Part shown: piece after piece, positions 38,874-48,228 of the stretch | Layout of the letters: each line of letters opens with the position of its first letter | Numbering within the stretch: position 1 is the first letter of the stretch | From: Ramlibacter algicola | GTDB lineage: Bacteria > Pseudomonadota > Gammaproteobacteria > Burkholderiales > Burkholderiaceae_C | NCBI RefSeq assembly: GCF_016641735.1 | Contig: NZ_JAEDAO010000001.1 | Location: forward strand, 1,984,001-2,048,000 | Direction of reading: 5' to 3' | Length of the DNA: 64,000 nt | The notes under the pieces: model-generated | The model's database searches: none | Told to the model about the DNA's origin: nothing | What the model saw: the letters and a program-made list of their open reading frames with translations, nothing else | Translations under genes and position numbers: made by a program

Positions 38874-40719
38874 CGACGGTCTCGTCGTCCTCGACCGTCT
38901 CGCCGAGGAAGCCGCCGCTCTGGTGCGCCCACAGCTTGGCGTACAGGCCGCCCTGCGCGAGCAGCGAGCGGTGGTCGCCCTGTTCGACGATGCGGCCTTC
39001 GTCCATCACCACCAGGCGGTCCATCGCGGCGATGGTGGACAGGCGGTGCGCGATGGCGATCACTGTCTTGCCCTGCATCAGTTCGTCGAGGCTGGCCTGG
39101 ATGGCGGCTTCGACCTCGCTGTCCAGCGCGCTGGTGGCTTCGTCCAGCAGCAGGATCGGCGCGTCCTTGAGCATCACGCGCGCGATGGCGATGCGCTGGC
39201 GCTGGCCGCCCGACAGCTTCACGCCGCGTTCGCCGACGTGCGCGTCGTAGCCCGTGCGGCCCTTCGGGTCGGACAGGTTGGCGATGAATTCGTGCGCCTG
39301 CGCGCGGCGCGCGGCGGCGGCGATGTCCGCTTCGTTCGCACCGGGGCGGCCGTAGGTGATGTTGTCGCGCAGGGACCGGTGCAGCAGCGACGTGTCCTGC
39401 GTGACCATGCCGATGTGGCTGCGCAGGCTGTCCTGCGTGACGTGCGCGATGTCCTGCCCGTCGATGACGATGCGGCCGGACTCGATGTCGTGGAAGCGCA
39501 GCAGCAGGTTGACCAGCGTCGACTTGCCCGCGCCCGAGCGGCCCACCAGGCCGATCTTCTCGCCTGGCTTCACGCGCAGCTTGAAGTCGTCGATCACGGG
39601 CTTGGCGCCGCCGTACGAGAACGTGACGTGCTCGAAGGCCACCTCGCCGCGCGGCACGTCCAATGTATTCGCGTCGGGGCTGTCGACCACCGCGCGGGCT
39701 CGGCTCAGGGTGGCGATGCCGTCCTGCACGGTGCCAACGTGCTCGAACAGCGCGGCCATCTCCCACATGATCCAGTGCGACAGGCCGTTGACGCGCATCG
39801 CCATGGCGGTCACGGCGGCCACGGCGCCGGGGCCGACCTCGCCGCGCGTCCACAGCCACAGCGAGTAGCCCGTCGCCCCGAGCACCAGGCCGATGACGAG
39901 GGCGTGGTTGACGATCTCGAAGCTGGTGACCAGGCGCATCTGCTGGTCGCCGATGGACTTGAACTCCTGCATCGCCTGCCGGGCGAAGCGGGCCTCGCGG
40001 TTCGTGTGCGAGAACAGCTTGACGGTGGAGATGTTGGTGTACGCGTCGGTGATGCGGCCGGTGAGCATCGCGCGCGCGTCGGCCTGCGCCTTGGACACCT
40101 TGCCCAGGCGCGGCACGAACCACCAGACCGAGACGCCATAGAACCCGAGCCAGGTGATGAAGGGCAGCATCAGCCGCGAATCGAAGCCGCCGGCCAGCAG
40201 CACCATCGTGACGAAGTACGCGCCCATGCCGATGATCACTTCGCTGCCGGTGAACAGCATCTCGCGCACGGCCAGCGCGGTCTGCATCACCTTGGTCGTG
40301 ATGCGGCCGGCGAACTCGTCGGCGTAGAAGGCCATGCTCTGGCCCAGCATCAGGCGGTGGAAGTTCCAGCGCAGGCGCAGCGGGAAGTTGATCGCCAGGC
40401 CCTGGTGCTTCAGCGCGGACTGCAGCGCCACCACCACGATGCTGGACACCAGCACCACGCCGAGGATCGTGAGCGTCGTCCCATGGTCAGCCCACAGCGA
40501 CTCGGGGCGTGACTTGCCGAGCCAGTCGACCACCTGGCCGAGCATCCAGAACAGCAGGGCTTCGAAGACGGAGACCGCGGCCGACAGCAGCGTCAATGCG
40601 GCCAGGTAACCACGAAGTCCGTCGGTGCACGTCCACACGAAGCGGAAGAACCCCTTGGGCGGGAGCTCCGGCTCGTGCTCGGGATAGGGGTGGAGGAGGG
40701 ATTCGAAACGGCGGAACAA
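38866..40719 (-). CDS. ABC exporter, fused permease and ATPase
   Basis: A 617-residue half transporter with an N-terminal extension [17 protein letters not shown] before six membrane helices. Walker [10 protein letters not shown] is near 392, signature KLSGGQRQR near 500 and Walker [13 protein letters not shown] follows. It probably forms a homodimer; substrate unknown. The TTG at 40719 ([12 protein letters not shown]) is preferred: the longer frame from 40779 begins inside a REP-like repeat and would add VPACAGTTELFP-type sequence, a common artefact. TAGAAT lies just upstream of the TTG. Confidence 0.88.
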   Translation of the reverse strand: MFRRFESLLHPYPEHEPELPPKGFFRFVWTCTDGLRGYLAALTLLSAAVSVFEALLFWMLGQVVDWLGKSRPESLWADHGTTLTILGVVLVSSIVVVALQSALKHQGLAINFPLRLRWNFHRLMLGQSMAFYADEFAGRITTKVMQTALAVREMLFTGSEVIIGMGAYFVTMVLLAGGFDSRLMLPFITWLGFYGVSVWWFVPRLGKVSKAQADARAMLTGRITDAYTNISTVKLFSHTNREARFARQAMQEFKSIGDQQMRLVTSFEIVNHALVIGLVLGATGYSLWLWTRGEVGPGAVAAVTAMAMRVNGLSHWIMWEMAALFEHVGTVQDGIATLSRARAVVDSPDANTLDVPRGEVAFEHVTFSYGGAKPVIDDFKLRVKPGEKIGLVGRSGAGKSTLVNLLLRFHDIESGRIVIDGQDIAHVTQDSLRSHIGMVTQDTSLLHRSLRDNITYGRPGANEADIAAAARRAQAHEFIANLSDPKGRTGYDAHVGERGVKLSGGQRQRIAIARVMLKDAPILLLDEATSALDSEVEAAIQASLDELMQGKTVIAIAHRLSTIAAMDRLVVMDEGRIVEQGDHRSLLAQGGLYAKLWAHQSGGFLGETVEDDETVDA

Positions 40720-40743
40720 GCGCGGGATTCTAGGGAACAACTC

Positions 40744-40770
40744 CGTCGTTCCCGCGCAGGCGGGAACCCA
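40744..40770. repeat. REP-like palindrome upstream of the ABC exporter
   Basis: The ttcccgcgcaggcgggaa stem at 40749-40766 is flanked by cgtcg and cccatcg, the same frame as the copies at 38003-38070. A degraded, inverted neighbour (gtgggtccccgcctccgagaggacgac) follows at 40801-40827. Together they occupy the divergent region between the exporter and the LexA box of imuA. Confidence 0.65.
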
Positions 40771-40855
40771 TCGCTTCAAGCAGGGCAGACATGGAAGCGG
40801 TGGGTCCCCGCCTCCGAGAGGACGACGAATTCGTACAGTGCAGGAACGCAGTTTA

Positions 40856-40871
40856 CTGTATAAATCACCAG
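40856..40871 (+). promoter_or_regulatory. LexA (SOS) box upstream of imuA
   Basis: CTGTATAAATCACCAG matches the classical CTGT-N8-ACAG LexA site with a single change (CCAG for ACAG). The embedded TATAAA at 40859-40864 could be the -10, so LexA binding would cover the promoter. The imuA ATG lies 36 bases after the box. This is the expected control for an SOS-induced mutasome. Confidence 0.85.
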
Positions 40872-40907
40872 TACCGCCGCGCTGTCCCCACCCATCCCTC
40901 CACCTCC

Positions 40908-41621
40908 ATGCAGTCCGCTGCAGACCTTCGCATCCCCCACGTCTGGCGGGTCACCGACCTCGCCCGCGAGGAAGCGGTGCTGCCCAGCGGGCATGCGTCG
41001 CTCGACGCCCAGTTGCCGGGTGGTGGGTGGCCGCTGGGCAGCCTCATCGAGGTGCTGCAAGCGCGGCCTGAACTGCATGCCTGGCAGCTCGTCCTGCCGG
41101 CACTGGCAGCGCGGGTGAGCGACCACGCGGGACCGATGGTGCTGGTCGGCGCACCGTGCGAGCCGTTCACGCCATCGCTGGCGGCCCAGGGGTTGCCCGC
41201 CGAGCAGCTGTTGTGGATCCGGGCCGATGCACCAGCGGCCAGGCTGTGGTCGGCCGAGCAGGCCTTGCGCTGCGCCGAAGTGGCCGGCGTGCTCGCCTGG
41301 CTGCCGCAGTGCCGCGCGGCCGACCTGCGGCGGCTGCAACTCGCGGGACGGCAGCACGGCAAGTTGCTGTTCGCCTTTCGTCCTGCGTCCACCCAGGTGC
41401 AAGCCAGCCCCTCGCCGCTGCGGTTGCTGGTCGACGGCGTCGACGACCTGCAGGTGCGGGTCCTCAAGCGCAAGGGGCCACCCATGCAGGAATCGTTGCA
41501 CCTGCACGCGCATCCCGCGCGCCTTCGCGCCTTGCTCGCGTCTCGCCGTCGCAGCATCCAACCCGTCCCGGCCGAAGAAAGGAGATCGCATGTTCTGGAT
41601 CGCCTTGTCACCACCCCCTGA
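40908..41621 (+). CDS. imuA: Translesion synthesis accessory protein ImuA
   Basis: A 237-residue RecA-like protein of the SOS mutasome. The stretch VLPSGHASLDAQLPGGGWPLGSLIEVL near residues 25-50 is the family signature, related to the RecA Walker region but with the P-loop lost (no GKT). It helps load ImuB and DnaE2 at lesions. The ATG at 40908 is chosen because it lies downstream of the LexA box; the open frame from 40791 would run through it. The 3' end overlaps imuB by 32 bases. Confidence 0.93.
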   Translation: MQSAADLRIPHVWRVTDLAREEAVLPSGHASLDAQLPGGGWPLGSLIEVLQARPELHAWQLVLPALAARVSDHAGPMVLVGAPCEPFTPSLAAQGLPAEQLLWIRADAPAARLWSAEQALRCAEVAGVLAWLPQCRAADLRRLQLAGRQHGKLLFAFRPASTQVQASPSPLRLLVDGVDDLQVRVLKRKGPPMQESLHLHAHPARLRALLASRRRSIQPVPAEERRSHVLDRLVTTP

Positions 41622-42873
41622 TGCGGACCGGCAAGCCTGGACCTGGTGGTCGCTTCGCTTCACCCCGCGCGTGGCGCTGGTGGAGGAGGCGATCCTGCTG
41701 GAGATCTCGGGCAGCTTGCGGTTGTTCGGGGGGAAGCGGGCGCTGCTGAAGGCGCTGCTGTCCCGCGGCGAGTCCGTGTGGGCCGCCGCGAGCACGTCCC
41801 TCGTCGCCCTCGCTCTCCTGCGCTGCAAGCTCCGCGGCATCGATCCGCCGGCACGCCGTCCGGACGACCTGCCGCTGCACCTGCTCACCGCAGCCGGTCC
41901 GCACGTCGGCGTGCTCGAACGCACCGGCACCACCACATGGGGCGAGTTGCGGGCGCTGCCGCGCGGTGGCGTGTCGCGCCGCTTCGGTGCGGACCTCGTC
42001 GCTGCCCTCGATGCAGCCTGGGGTGAACGACCCGAGCAGTACCCCTGGTGCGTGCTGCCGGAGGACTTCGACCTCACGGCCGAACTCGTGCAGGTCGCCG
42101 AAAGCGCCCCGGCGCTGATGTTCGCTGCCGATCGCTTGCTGGAGCGCCTGCACCTCTGGCTGCAGGCCCGAAACCGGGGCCTGCTCGCGCTGGAACTGGA
42201 GTGGACGCTCGACCTGCGCCGCCTGAACGGCGTGCGCTTGCCACCGAAGGAACAGTTGCTAGTGCGCACCGCGCAACCCACGCAGGACATGGCGCATCTG
42301 CGCCGCCTGGTCAGCGAGCACCTGGATCGCGCGAAGCTGTCGGCGCCAGCGAACCACCTGCGCCTGCGATCGGTCGACACGGTGCCCTGGGGCGGAATGA
42401 CCACCAGCCTGTTGCCGCAGGACCGCCTCGAAGGCGAGCGGCTGCATCAATTGGTCGAGCGCCTGTCCGTGCGGCTCGGGGAGGACAACGTCGTCGTGCC
42501 GGTGCCGCAGCAGGACCACCGTCCCGAGTGCAAGCAGGCCTGGGCCCCTGCGCGCAACACGCCAGTGGGTGGGAAGCCGTTGACGCAGGAGCCCGATGCG
42601 CTGTATCCCAGCTGGATGCTGCCGCAGCCGTTGCGCCTGAAGACGCAAGGCGAGACGCCGTGCTTCGGCGGTCCCCTGCGCCGCCTGGCACGGCTGTACC
42701 GGCTCGAAACTTCGTGGTGGGACACCGAAGGACCCACCCTGCGCGATTACTTCATCGCGCGCAGCCCGCAAGCGGGGCTGGTGTGGATCTACCGTGAGCG
42801 GCCGGCGCACCTGGCGCGCGAGCTCGCGGAGCATGGCGAATTCGCCTGGTACCTGCAGGGCCTGTATGCCTGA
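41590..42873 (+). CDS. imuB: Y-family-like mutasome protein ImuB
   Basis: A 427-residue DNA polymerase Y-family relative without catalytic carboxylates: where active enzymes have a DE pair it reads LLEISGSLRLFGG near residue 35. It therefore acts as the bridge that joins DnaE2, ImuA and the sliding clamp. The middle region (RGLLALELEWTLDLRR, LVRTAQPTQDMAHL) is family-typical. A clear clamp-binding motif was not found by eye. The ATG at 41590 follows GGAGATCGC inside imuA. The stop overlaps the dnaE2 start by eight bases. Confidence 0.93.
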   Translation: MFWIALSPPPDADRQAWTWWSLRFTPRVALVEEAILLEISGSLRLFGGKRALLKALLSRGESVWAAASTSLVALALLRCKLRGIDPPARRPDDLPLHLLTAAGPHVGVLERTGTTTWGELRALPRGGVSRRFGADLVAALDAAWGERPEQYPWCVLPEDFDLTAELVQVAESAPALMFAADRLLERLHLWLQARNRGLLALELEWTLDLRRLNGVRLPPKEQLLVRTAQPTQDMAHLRRLVSEHLDRAKLSAPANHLRLRSVDTVPWGGMTTSLLPQDRLEGERLHQLVERLSVRLGEDNVVVPVPQQDHRPECKQAWAPARNTPVGGKPLTQEPDALYPSWMLPQPLRLKTQGETPCFGGPLRRLARLYRLETSWWDTEGPTLRDYFIARSPQAGLVWIYRERPAHLARELAEHGEFAWYLQGLYA

Positions 42874-45800
42874 ACAACCGTTCAAGCCCAAGCCGCTGCT
42901 GGACGAGCAGCGGCTGCCGCCGGTGCTGGGCGACGGCCCCGACCGCTTGCCCGGGTATGCGGAACTGCATTGCCTGTCCAACTTCAGCTTCCAGCGTGGC
43001 GCCTCGCATCCGCAGGAACTGGTGCGGCGTGCGTACGACCTCGGCTACGAGGCGCTGGCCATCACCGACGAATGCTCGGTGGCGGGCGTGGTGCGCGCCT
43101 GGTCGGGGCTGCGCGACTACAAGGCGTTCATCGATCGGCTCGAGTCCCATGAGCCCGGCATCCGGCGGCATCGCGACTTCCGGCTGCTGTATGGCGCGGA
43201 GTTCGAAGTCGGCGACATCCGGCTGGTTGCCATCGCACGCGACCTGGCGGGGTGGGGCGGCCTGTGCGAGTTCATCACCACCGCCCGCATGACGGCGCCC
43301 AAGGGCGAGTACCGCGTGTCCTGGTCGGGCAGCAACTGGTCGCAACTGCAAGGCTGCGAAGTGCTCGTGGTGCCGAAGCGCGCGCCTGGAGAGGACCTTC
43401 CGCTGCATGCGCTGTGCGAACGGCTGGTGCAACTGAGGGGTCTCTATCGAGAGCACCTGTGGCTGGGCGTGAACCTGCCGCACCTGGTCGACGACGACCT
43501 GTGGCTCGCGCGGCTGCAGGACGCCGGCGCTGCGACGGGGGTGCCCCTGGTCGCGACGGGCGACGTGCACATGCATGCGCGCTCGCGCAAGCCGCTGCAG
43601 GACGTGGTCACGGCCGTGCGCCTGGGCCAGCCGGTGCACGCCTGCGGGCTCGCCTTGCAGGGCAATGCCGAGAAGCACCTGCGCCAGCGCAAGCGGCTGG
43701 CCGACACCTATCCGGCACCGCTGCTCGCCAACACCCTGGAGGTGATGCGACGCTGCCGCTTCGAGCTGGAGGAGATCCGCTACGACTACCCGCTGGAGAC
43801 GGTGCCGCCGGGCATGTCGCCCATCGAGGGGCTGCGGCATCTCACCTACCTCGGCGCCGAGCGTCGCTATCCGCAAGGCATTCCCGACCGCGTGCGCGAG
43901 CTGGTGGACAAGGAGCTGGTGCTGATCGAGCAGTGCCGCTACGAGATGTTCTTCCTCACCGTGCACGACATCGTGGAGTACGCGCGCTCGGTGGGCATCC
44001 TGTGCCAGGGGCGCGGGTCGGCCGCCAATTCGGCCGTCTGCTTCTGCCTGGGCATCACGGCGATGGACCCGATGCTGTCGCGCCCGCTGCTCGAGCGCTT
44101 CATCAGCGTCGACCGCCGCAACGAACCGCCCGACATCGACGTCGACTTCGAGCACGAGCGGCGCGAGGAGGTGATCCAGTACATCTACAACAAGTACGGG
44201 CGTGAGCGCTCGGCCATCGCTGCCGTGGTCATCAGCTACCGCACGCGCAGCGCGATCCGGGACGTCGGCAAGGCGCTGGGCGTGGACGAGAAGCTGGTCG
44301 ACGCTTTCGCCAAGGACCACTACTGGTTCGACGACACCATCGCCGCCGAGAAGCTGCAGGCCATGGCCGCGCAATGCGGCGTGTCCTTGCCCGACCACCA
44401 GGCGCGCCTGTGGCTGGAGCTCACGGTGCAGCTGATGGGATTTCCTCGCCATCTGTCCCAGCACGTCGGCGGCTTCGTGCTCACGCAGACCAAGCTCACG
44501 CGTCTCGTGCCGGTGGAAAACGCCAGCATGAAGGACCGCTCGGTCATCCAGTGGGACAAGGACGACCTGGAGGACATGGGCCTGATGAAGGTGGACGTGC
44601 TGGCGCTGGGCATTCTCACCGCCATCCACCGCTGCCTGGACCTGATCTCGCTGCGGCGCGGCCAGCCATTCACCATCTACGACATCCCCAACGAGGACCC
44701 CGCCACCTACGAGATGGTGCGCAAGGCCGACACGGTGGGCGTGTTCCAGATCGAGAGCCGCGCGCAGATGTCGATGCTGCCGCGGCTGAAGCCCAGGGAG
44801 TTCTACGACCTGGTCGTCGAAGTCGCCATCGTGCGCCCGGGCCCCATCACCGGCGGCATGGTGCATCCCTACCTGAAGGCGCGGGCGCGGCGCGACAAGG
44901 GCGAGGAGATCGTCTACGAGCGCTCGAAGTACGACGGCGAGGAGCCGCGCCTGAAGAAGGCGCTGGAGCGCACGCTGGGGATCCCCATCTTCCAGGAGCA
45001 GGTGATGGAGATCTCGATGCTCGCCGCCGGCTTCTCCGCCACCGACGCGGACTCGCTGCGTCGCGCGATGGCGGCCTGGAAGAAGAAGGGCGGCGTCGAC
45101 AAGTTCGAGGCCCGCCTCAAGGGCGGCATGCTCGCCAACGGCTACAGCGAGGAGTTCGCGCACCGCATCTTCGAGCAGGTGAAGGGCTTCGGCGACTACG
45201 GTTTCCCGGAGAGCCATGCGTACAGCTTCGCGCTGCTAGCGTATTCGAGCAGCTGGCTGAAGTGCCACGAGCCCGCGTGCTTCCTGGCCGCGATGCTCAA
45301 CTCGCAGCCCATGGGCTTCTACGGCCCCTCGCAATTGATCCAGGACGCACAGCGGCATGGTGTGCAGGCCCTGCCGCCCGACGTGTCGTCGAGCGATTGG
45401 GACAGCTCTCTGGAAGGCGACATGGCGGCGCCGTCGGTGCGCCTGGGCCTGCGACTGGTCGGCGGCCTGAAGGAGGAAGCCGGCAAGCGCATTGCCGAAA
45501 GCCGCCGAAGCGGAGGGCCGTTCCGCGACACGGAGGACCTCGCATTGCGCGCCAGGCTGGACGTCGCGGATCTTGGCGCACTGGCTGCAGCCGATGCCTT
45601 GCAGTCGCTCGCGGGGCATCGCCGCCAGCAGGTGTGGGAAGCGGCGGCGCAGCGCCGCGCGCCCGAACTGCTGCAGGCCGCGCCGATCCTCGAACCCGGC
45701 ATCGCGCTGCCCGAAGCGCCGGAAGGCGAGGAGATCGTGTTCGACTACGAATCGATGGGGCTCACCTTGCGCCGCCATCCGCTCGCATTGCTGCGATCGC

Positions 45801-46159
45801 GCCTGGCGAAGAAGCGCTTCCTGAATTCCGAGCAGCTCGCGAAGTTGCCGGGCGGCCGCCGCGTGTCCGCGTGCGGCATGGTCACCGTGCGCCAGCAACC
45901 CGCCACGGCCAACGGCACGATCTTCGTGACCCTCGAGGACGAAACCGGGCCGGTCAACGTCATCGTCTGGCGCAGCGTGCGCGAGGACCAGCGCGAACCG
46001 CTGATGCGCGCGCGCCTGCTGGCCGTGCACGGCACCTGGCAACGCGACAAGGACAGCGAGGACGGCCGCGTGTGCCACCTGGTCGCCGAGCGGCTGGAGG
46101 ACCTCACGCCCATGCTCGGCCGCCTGGGCCGCGACAACCGCAGCCGCGATTTCCACTGA
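42866..46159 (+). CDS. dnaE2: Error-prone DNA polymerase III alpha subunit DnaE2
   Basis: A 1097-residue C-family polymerase. The N-terminal PHP domain starts YAELHCLSNFSFQRGASHP near 32; the palm contains RGSAANSAVCFCLGIT, PPDIDVDFEHERREEVIQYI and the catalytic PDIDVDF aspartates near 427-431; a helix-hairpin-helix and OB-fold (GMVTVRQQPATANGTIFVTLEDETG) finish the protein. It performs mutagenic lesion bypass during SOS. The ATG at 42866 overlaps the end of imuB, so the three genes form one LexA-controlled operon. Confidence 0.96.
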   Translation: MPEQPFKPKPLLDEQRLPPVLGDGPDRLPGYAELHCLSNFSFQRGASHPQELVRRAYDLGYEALAITDECSVAGVVRAWSGLRDYKAFIDRLESHEPGIRRHRDFRLLYGAEFEVGDIRLVAIARDLAGWGGLCEFITTARMTAPKGEYRVSWSGSNWSQLQGCEVLVVPKRAPGEDLPLHALCERLVQLRGLYREHLWLGVNLPHLVDDDLWLARLQDAGAATGVPLVATGDVHMHARSRKPLQDVVTAVRLGQPVHACGLALQGNAEKHLRQRKRLADTYPAPLLANTLEVMRRCRFELEEIRYDYPLETVPPGMSPIEGLRHLTYLGAERRYPQGIPDRVRELVDKELVLIEQCRYEMFFLTVHDIVEYARSVGILCQGRGSAANSAVCFCLGITAMDPMLSRPLLERFISVDRRNEPPDIDVDFEHERREEVIQYIYNKYGRERSAIAAVVISYRTRSAIRDVGKALGVDEKLVDAFAKDHYWFDDTIAAEKLQAMAAQCGVSLPDHQARLWLELTVQLMGFPRHLSQHVGGFVLTQTKLTRLVPVENASMKDRSVIQWDKDDLEDMGLMKVDVLALGILTAIHRCLDLISLRRGQPFTIYDIPNEDPATYEMVRKADTVGVFQIESRAQMSMLPRLKPREFYDLVVEVAIVRPGPITGGMVHPYLKARARRDKGEEIVYERSKYDGEEPRLKKALERTLGIPIFQEQVMEISMLAAGFSATDADSLRRAMAAWKKKGGVDKFEARLKGGMLANGYSEEFAHRIFEQVKGFGDYGFPESHAYSFALLAYSSSWLKCHEPACFLAAMLNSQPMGFYGPSQLIQDAQRHGVQALPPDVSSSDWDSSLEGDMAAPSVRLGLRLVGGLKEEAGKRIAESRRSGGPFRDTEDLALRARLDVADLGALAAADALQSLAGHRRQQVWEAAAQRRAPELLQAAPILEPGIALPEAPEGEEIVFDYESMGLTLRRHPLALLRSRLAKKRFLNSEQLAKLPGGRRVSACGMVTVRQQPATANGTIFVTLEDETGPVNVIVWRSVREDQREPLMRARLLAVHGTWQRDKDSEDGRVCHLVAERLEDLTPMLGRLGRDNRSRDFH

Positions 46160-46164
46160 TCATT

Positions 46165-46190
46165 GTCATTCCGGCGAAACCCGGAATCCA
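46165..46190. repeat. REP-like palindrome after dnaE2
   Basis: The inverted repeat attccgg (46168-46174) / ccggaat (46181-46187) around cgaaac begins just after the dnaE2 stop, preceded by gtc and followed by cca. It shares these flanks with the copies in the 38-kb region. It could limit read-through or protect the mRNA end. Confidence 0.6.
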
Positions 46191-46276
46191 GGCCAGCTGG
46201 GCCACCTGTCGCCGCCGTCCTACCCCGCTGTCGCGCCTCCTTCGCGAGCATCCCTTGCAACCGTCGAGGACTCCCC

Positions 46277-46921
46277 ATGTTGGAACACCTTCCCGAAGCC
46301 CTGGGCCATGCGCTGCGCGACCGCCGCGCCGGCCTCGACAAGCTGGTCTTCAACAAATGCGGGTTGCGCGCCGGGCTGGGCACGGTCACCGTCACCAGCC
46401 TCGCGTTCGCCGACCATGCGCCGATCCCGGAGCGGTACACGGCGGATGGCGAAGGCGTCTCCCCGCCGCTCGAGTGGCACGGCATCCCGGAAGGGGCCGC
46501 CAGCCTGGCGCTCGTCGTCGAGGACGCCGACGCGCCGACGTCGGACCCGCTCGTGCATGCGATCGTGGTCGACATCCCGCCGCATGAAGGCTCGCTGCAC
46601 GAAGGCGCGCTCTCCAGCCCCGGCCACGACGGCGAGCGCGTGCATGCGGGCCGCAACAGCTACCTGCGTGCGGGCTGGATCCCGCCCGATCCTCCGCGCG
46701 GCCACGGACTGCATCGCTACGCGTTCCAGGTCTTCGCGCTGCGTGCTGGCGCGAAGTTCAAGGGCACGCCCCGCCGCGATCACGTGCTGGCCGCCATCCA
46801 GGAGCACGGCATCGCCGGCGGCCTGCTGGTGGGCACCTACGAGCGTCCGGACGGCAGCATCAAGTCGTCGTCGGCCCAGCGCAGCCTGGCCGTCGACAAC
46901 GCCGAGCCGTCGCCGGACTGA
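46277..46921 (+). CDS. YbhB/YbcL family (PEBP-like) protein
   Basis: A 214-residue protein of the Raf-kinase-inhibitor/PEBP fold. Core motifs are GEGVSPPLEWHGIPEGAASLALVVEDADAP and the later HGLHRYAFQVFALRA. Some bacterial members bind small ligands or act as protease inhibitors; no specific role is known. An N-terminal 40-residue helix-rich extension precedes the fold. No signal peptide is present, so it is cytosolic. The ATG at 46277 fits; the longer frame from 46163 runs into the repeat. Confidence 0.88.
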   Translation: MLEHLPEALGHALRDRRAGLDKLVFNKCGLRAGLGTVTVTSLAFADHAPIPERYTADGEGVSPPLEWHGIPEGAASLALVVEDADAPTSDPLVHAIVVDIPPHEGSLHEGALSSPGHDGERVHAGRNSYLRAGWIPPDPPRGHGLHRYAFQVFALRAGAKFKGTPRRDHVLAAIQEHGIAGGLLVGTYERPDGSIKSSSAQRSLAVDNAEPSPD

Positions 46922-47099
46922 CGGATGGGCAGTCGCCGGTGCATTCCGGCCTGCTCGTGTGCAATCGACTGCTGCTGAGGAGCCCCCTGCAGTGACGAGG
47001 TGTGTCACTGCCCGGCCGCGTTTCGCCTCGGCATGGTGTGGTGTAGGCGGTGCATTTGCTGACACTCGGTCACCCAACGTGTCCGGTCGTGCAGCAACG

Positions 47100-47246
47100 A
47101 TGCAACGCATGTTCCACCCAGCAACGCCGGCCCGTGTGCCGGATGCCAAGGAGAGCCACTCCCGCGGCCGCAACGCCGTGTGGATGCTGGCCCTGCTGGC
47201 CTGCGTCGCCTTCTGGGCGGTGATCGGCTACCTGATCGCCTACTGA
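47100..47246 (+). CDS. Small single-pass membrane protein, unknown
   Basis: A 48-residue reading frame with one strong hydrophobic segment (AVWMLALLACVAFWAVIGYLIAY) at the very C-terminus and a basic N-terminal half (SHSRGRNAVW), so the N-terminus should face the cytosol. A second in-frame ATG at 47109 is an alternative. No ribosome site stands out. Its stop overlaps the end of the convergent sigma-factor gene by seven bases. The hydrophobic profile and codon bias are gene-like, but no homologue is recognised. Confidence 0.5.
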   Translation: MQRMFHPATPARVPDAKESHSRGRNAVWMLALLACVAFWAVIGYLIAY

Positions 47247-47929
47247 GCGCCGTCGCGCCCGGGCGCGCGGCGCAGCACCGCGGCGACGATGCGATCGCAG
47301 CGTTCGCCGTCGAAGCCGAACACGTCACGTTCCGCCAGGTCCACTTCCTTCGCGAGCGCCTCGCGCAGCAGGGCCCGGGCGCGGAAGTGCCGCGTGCGAA
47401 CGGTCGCTTCCGGGATGCCGAGGCTGGCCGCAGTTTCTTCGACGGAGAGTTCCTCGACCGCGCGCAGCACGAACACCGTGCGGAAGTCCTGCGGCAGCTG
47501 GTCGATCTTGCCTTCGAGCAGCTTGCGCATCTCGGCGCGCTGCAAGGCGCGGTCGGGCGTGTCCTCGTCGAGGCGCGAGTGCTCGTCCTGCATGGCGGGA
47601 ATCTCCTCGTCGCCCAGGGCGTCGGCCGCCACGATCGGCACGATGTTGTCGCGGCGGGCCTGCCGCCGCAGGCGTGACATGCACTCGTTGACGACGATGC
47701 GCGACAGCCAGGTGGCCAGCGCCGCGTCGCCGCGGAACTGCTCCAGCGAGCGGAAAGCCGCCAGGTAGGCCTCCTGCAGCGCGTCCTCGGCGTCGGCCGC
47801 GTCGCGCAGCAGGGACCGCGCGACGCGGTAAAGGCGCCGGTTGTGCAGCCGCATGAGGGCCTCGAACGCGCGCGGGTCGCGCGCGCGCAGGCCTTCCGGC
47901 AGAGCGACGGGGGAGGGCAGGGCGCTCAT
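47240..47929 (-). CDS. ECF-type RNA polymerase sigma factor
   Basis: A 229-residue extracytoplasmic-function sigma factor. Region 2 spans roughly residues 22-90 (RLYRVARSLLRDAADAEDALQE, WLSRIVVNECMSRLRRQ) and region 4 about 150-200 (LPQDFRTVFVLRAVEELSVEE, GIPEATVRTRHFRARALLRE). A 40-residue acidic linker joins them. No anti-sigma gene is next to it. Its ATG overlaps the cupredoxin stop (ATGA), making it the last gene of a three-gene unit headed by an ECF-like promoter, so it may control its own expression. Confidence 0.93.
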   Translation of the reverse strand: MSALPSPVALPEGLRARDPRAFEALMRLHNRRLYRVARSLLRDAADAEDALQEAYLAAFRSLEQFRGDAALATWLSRIVVNECMSRLRRQARRDNIVPIVAADALGDEEIPAMQDEHSRLDEDTPDRALQRAEMRKLLEGKIDQLPQDFRTVFVLRAVEELSVEETAASLGIPEATVRTRHFRARALLREALAKEVDLAERDVFGFDGERCDRIVAAVLRRAPGRDGAQ

Positions 47930-48228
47930 TTCACGGTCAGCTGGGCCTTCATGCCCGGATGGTAGGTGCAGACGTATGGGAAGTCGCCCGCCTTGGTGGC
48001 CGTCCACGTCCACTTCGCGCCATTGGCGATCTGGCCGGAGTCGAACACGCCCTTCGCCGTGGCGGTGTGGGGCACCACGTCCTTGTTCACCCACGTCACC
48101 TTGTCGCCGCGCTGCACGACAAGGCTGGCGGGCTGGATCTTCATGCCCTCCATGGTGAGGGTGTGCTCGGCGGCCGCCGCGGCCAGGGGCGCGGCGACGG
48201 CCAGCACGCACGCGGCGCGCAGCAGCAT
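47926..48228 (-). CDS. Cupredoxin-domain periplasmic protein
   Basis: A 100-residue exported blue-copper-fold protein. The signal peptide (LLRAACVLAVAAPLAAAAA) is followed by EHTLTMEGMKIQPASLVVQ. Type-1 copper ligands are visible as the histidine in VPHTATAK and the C-terminal YVCTYHPGMK (Cys, His, Met). It resembles amicyanin/plastocyanin-like proteins paired with sigma factors. It begins in a TGATG overlap with DUF4142 and ends overlapping the sigma gene. Confidence 0.9.
   Translation of the reverse strand: MLLRAACVLAVAAPLAAAAAEHTLTMEGMKIQPASLVVQRGDKVTWVNKDVVPHTATAKGVFDSGQIANGAKWTWTATKAGDFPYVCTYHPGMKAQLTVK

Noticed and set aside
46163..46276. Longer N-terminus for the YbhB-like protein
   Set aside because: It starts within the REP-like repeat after dnaE2 and encodes the RRNPESRP type of repeat peptide. 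The ATG at 46277 fits the family.
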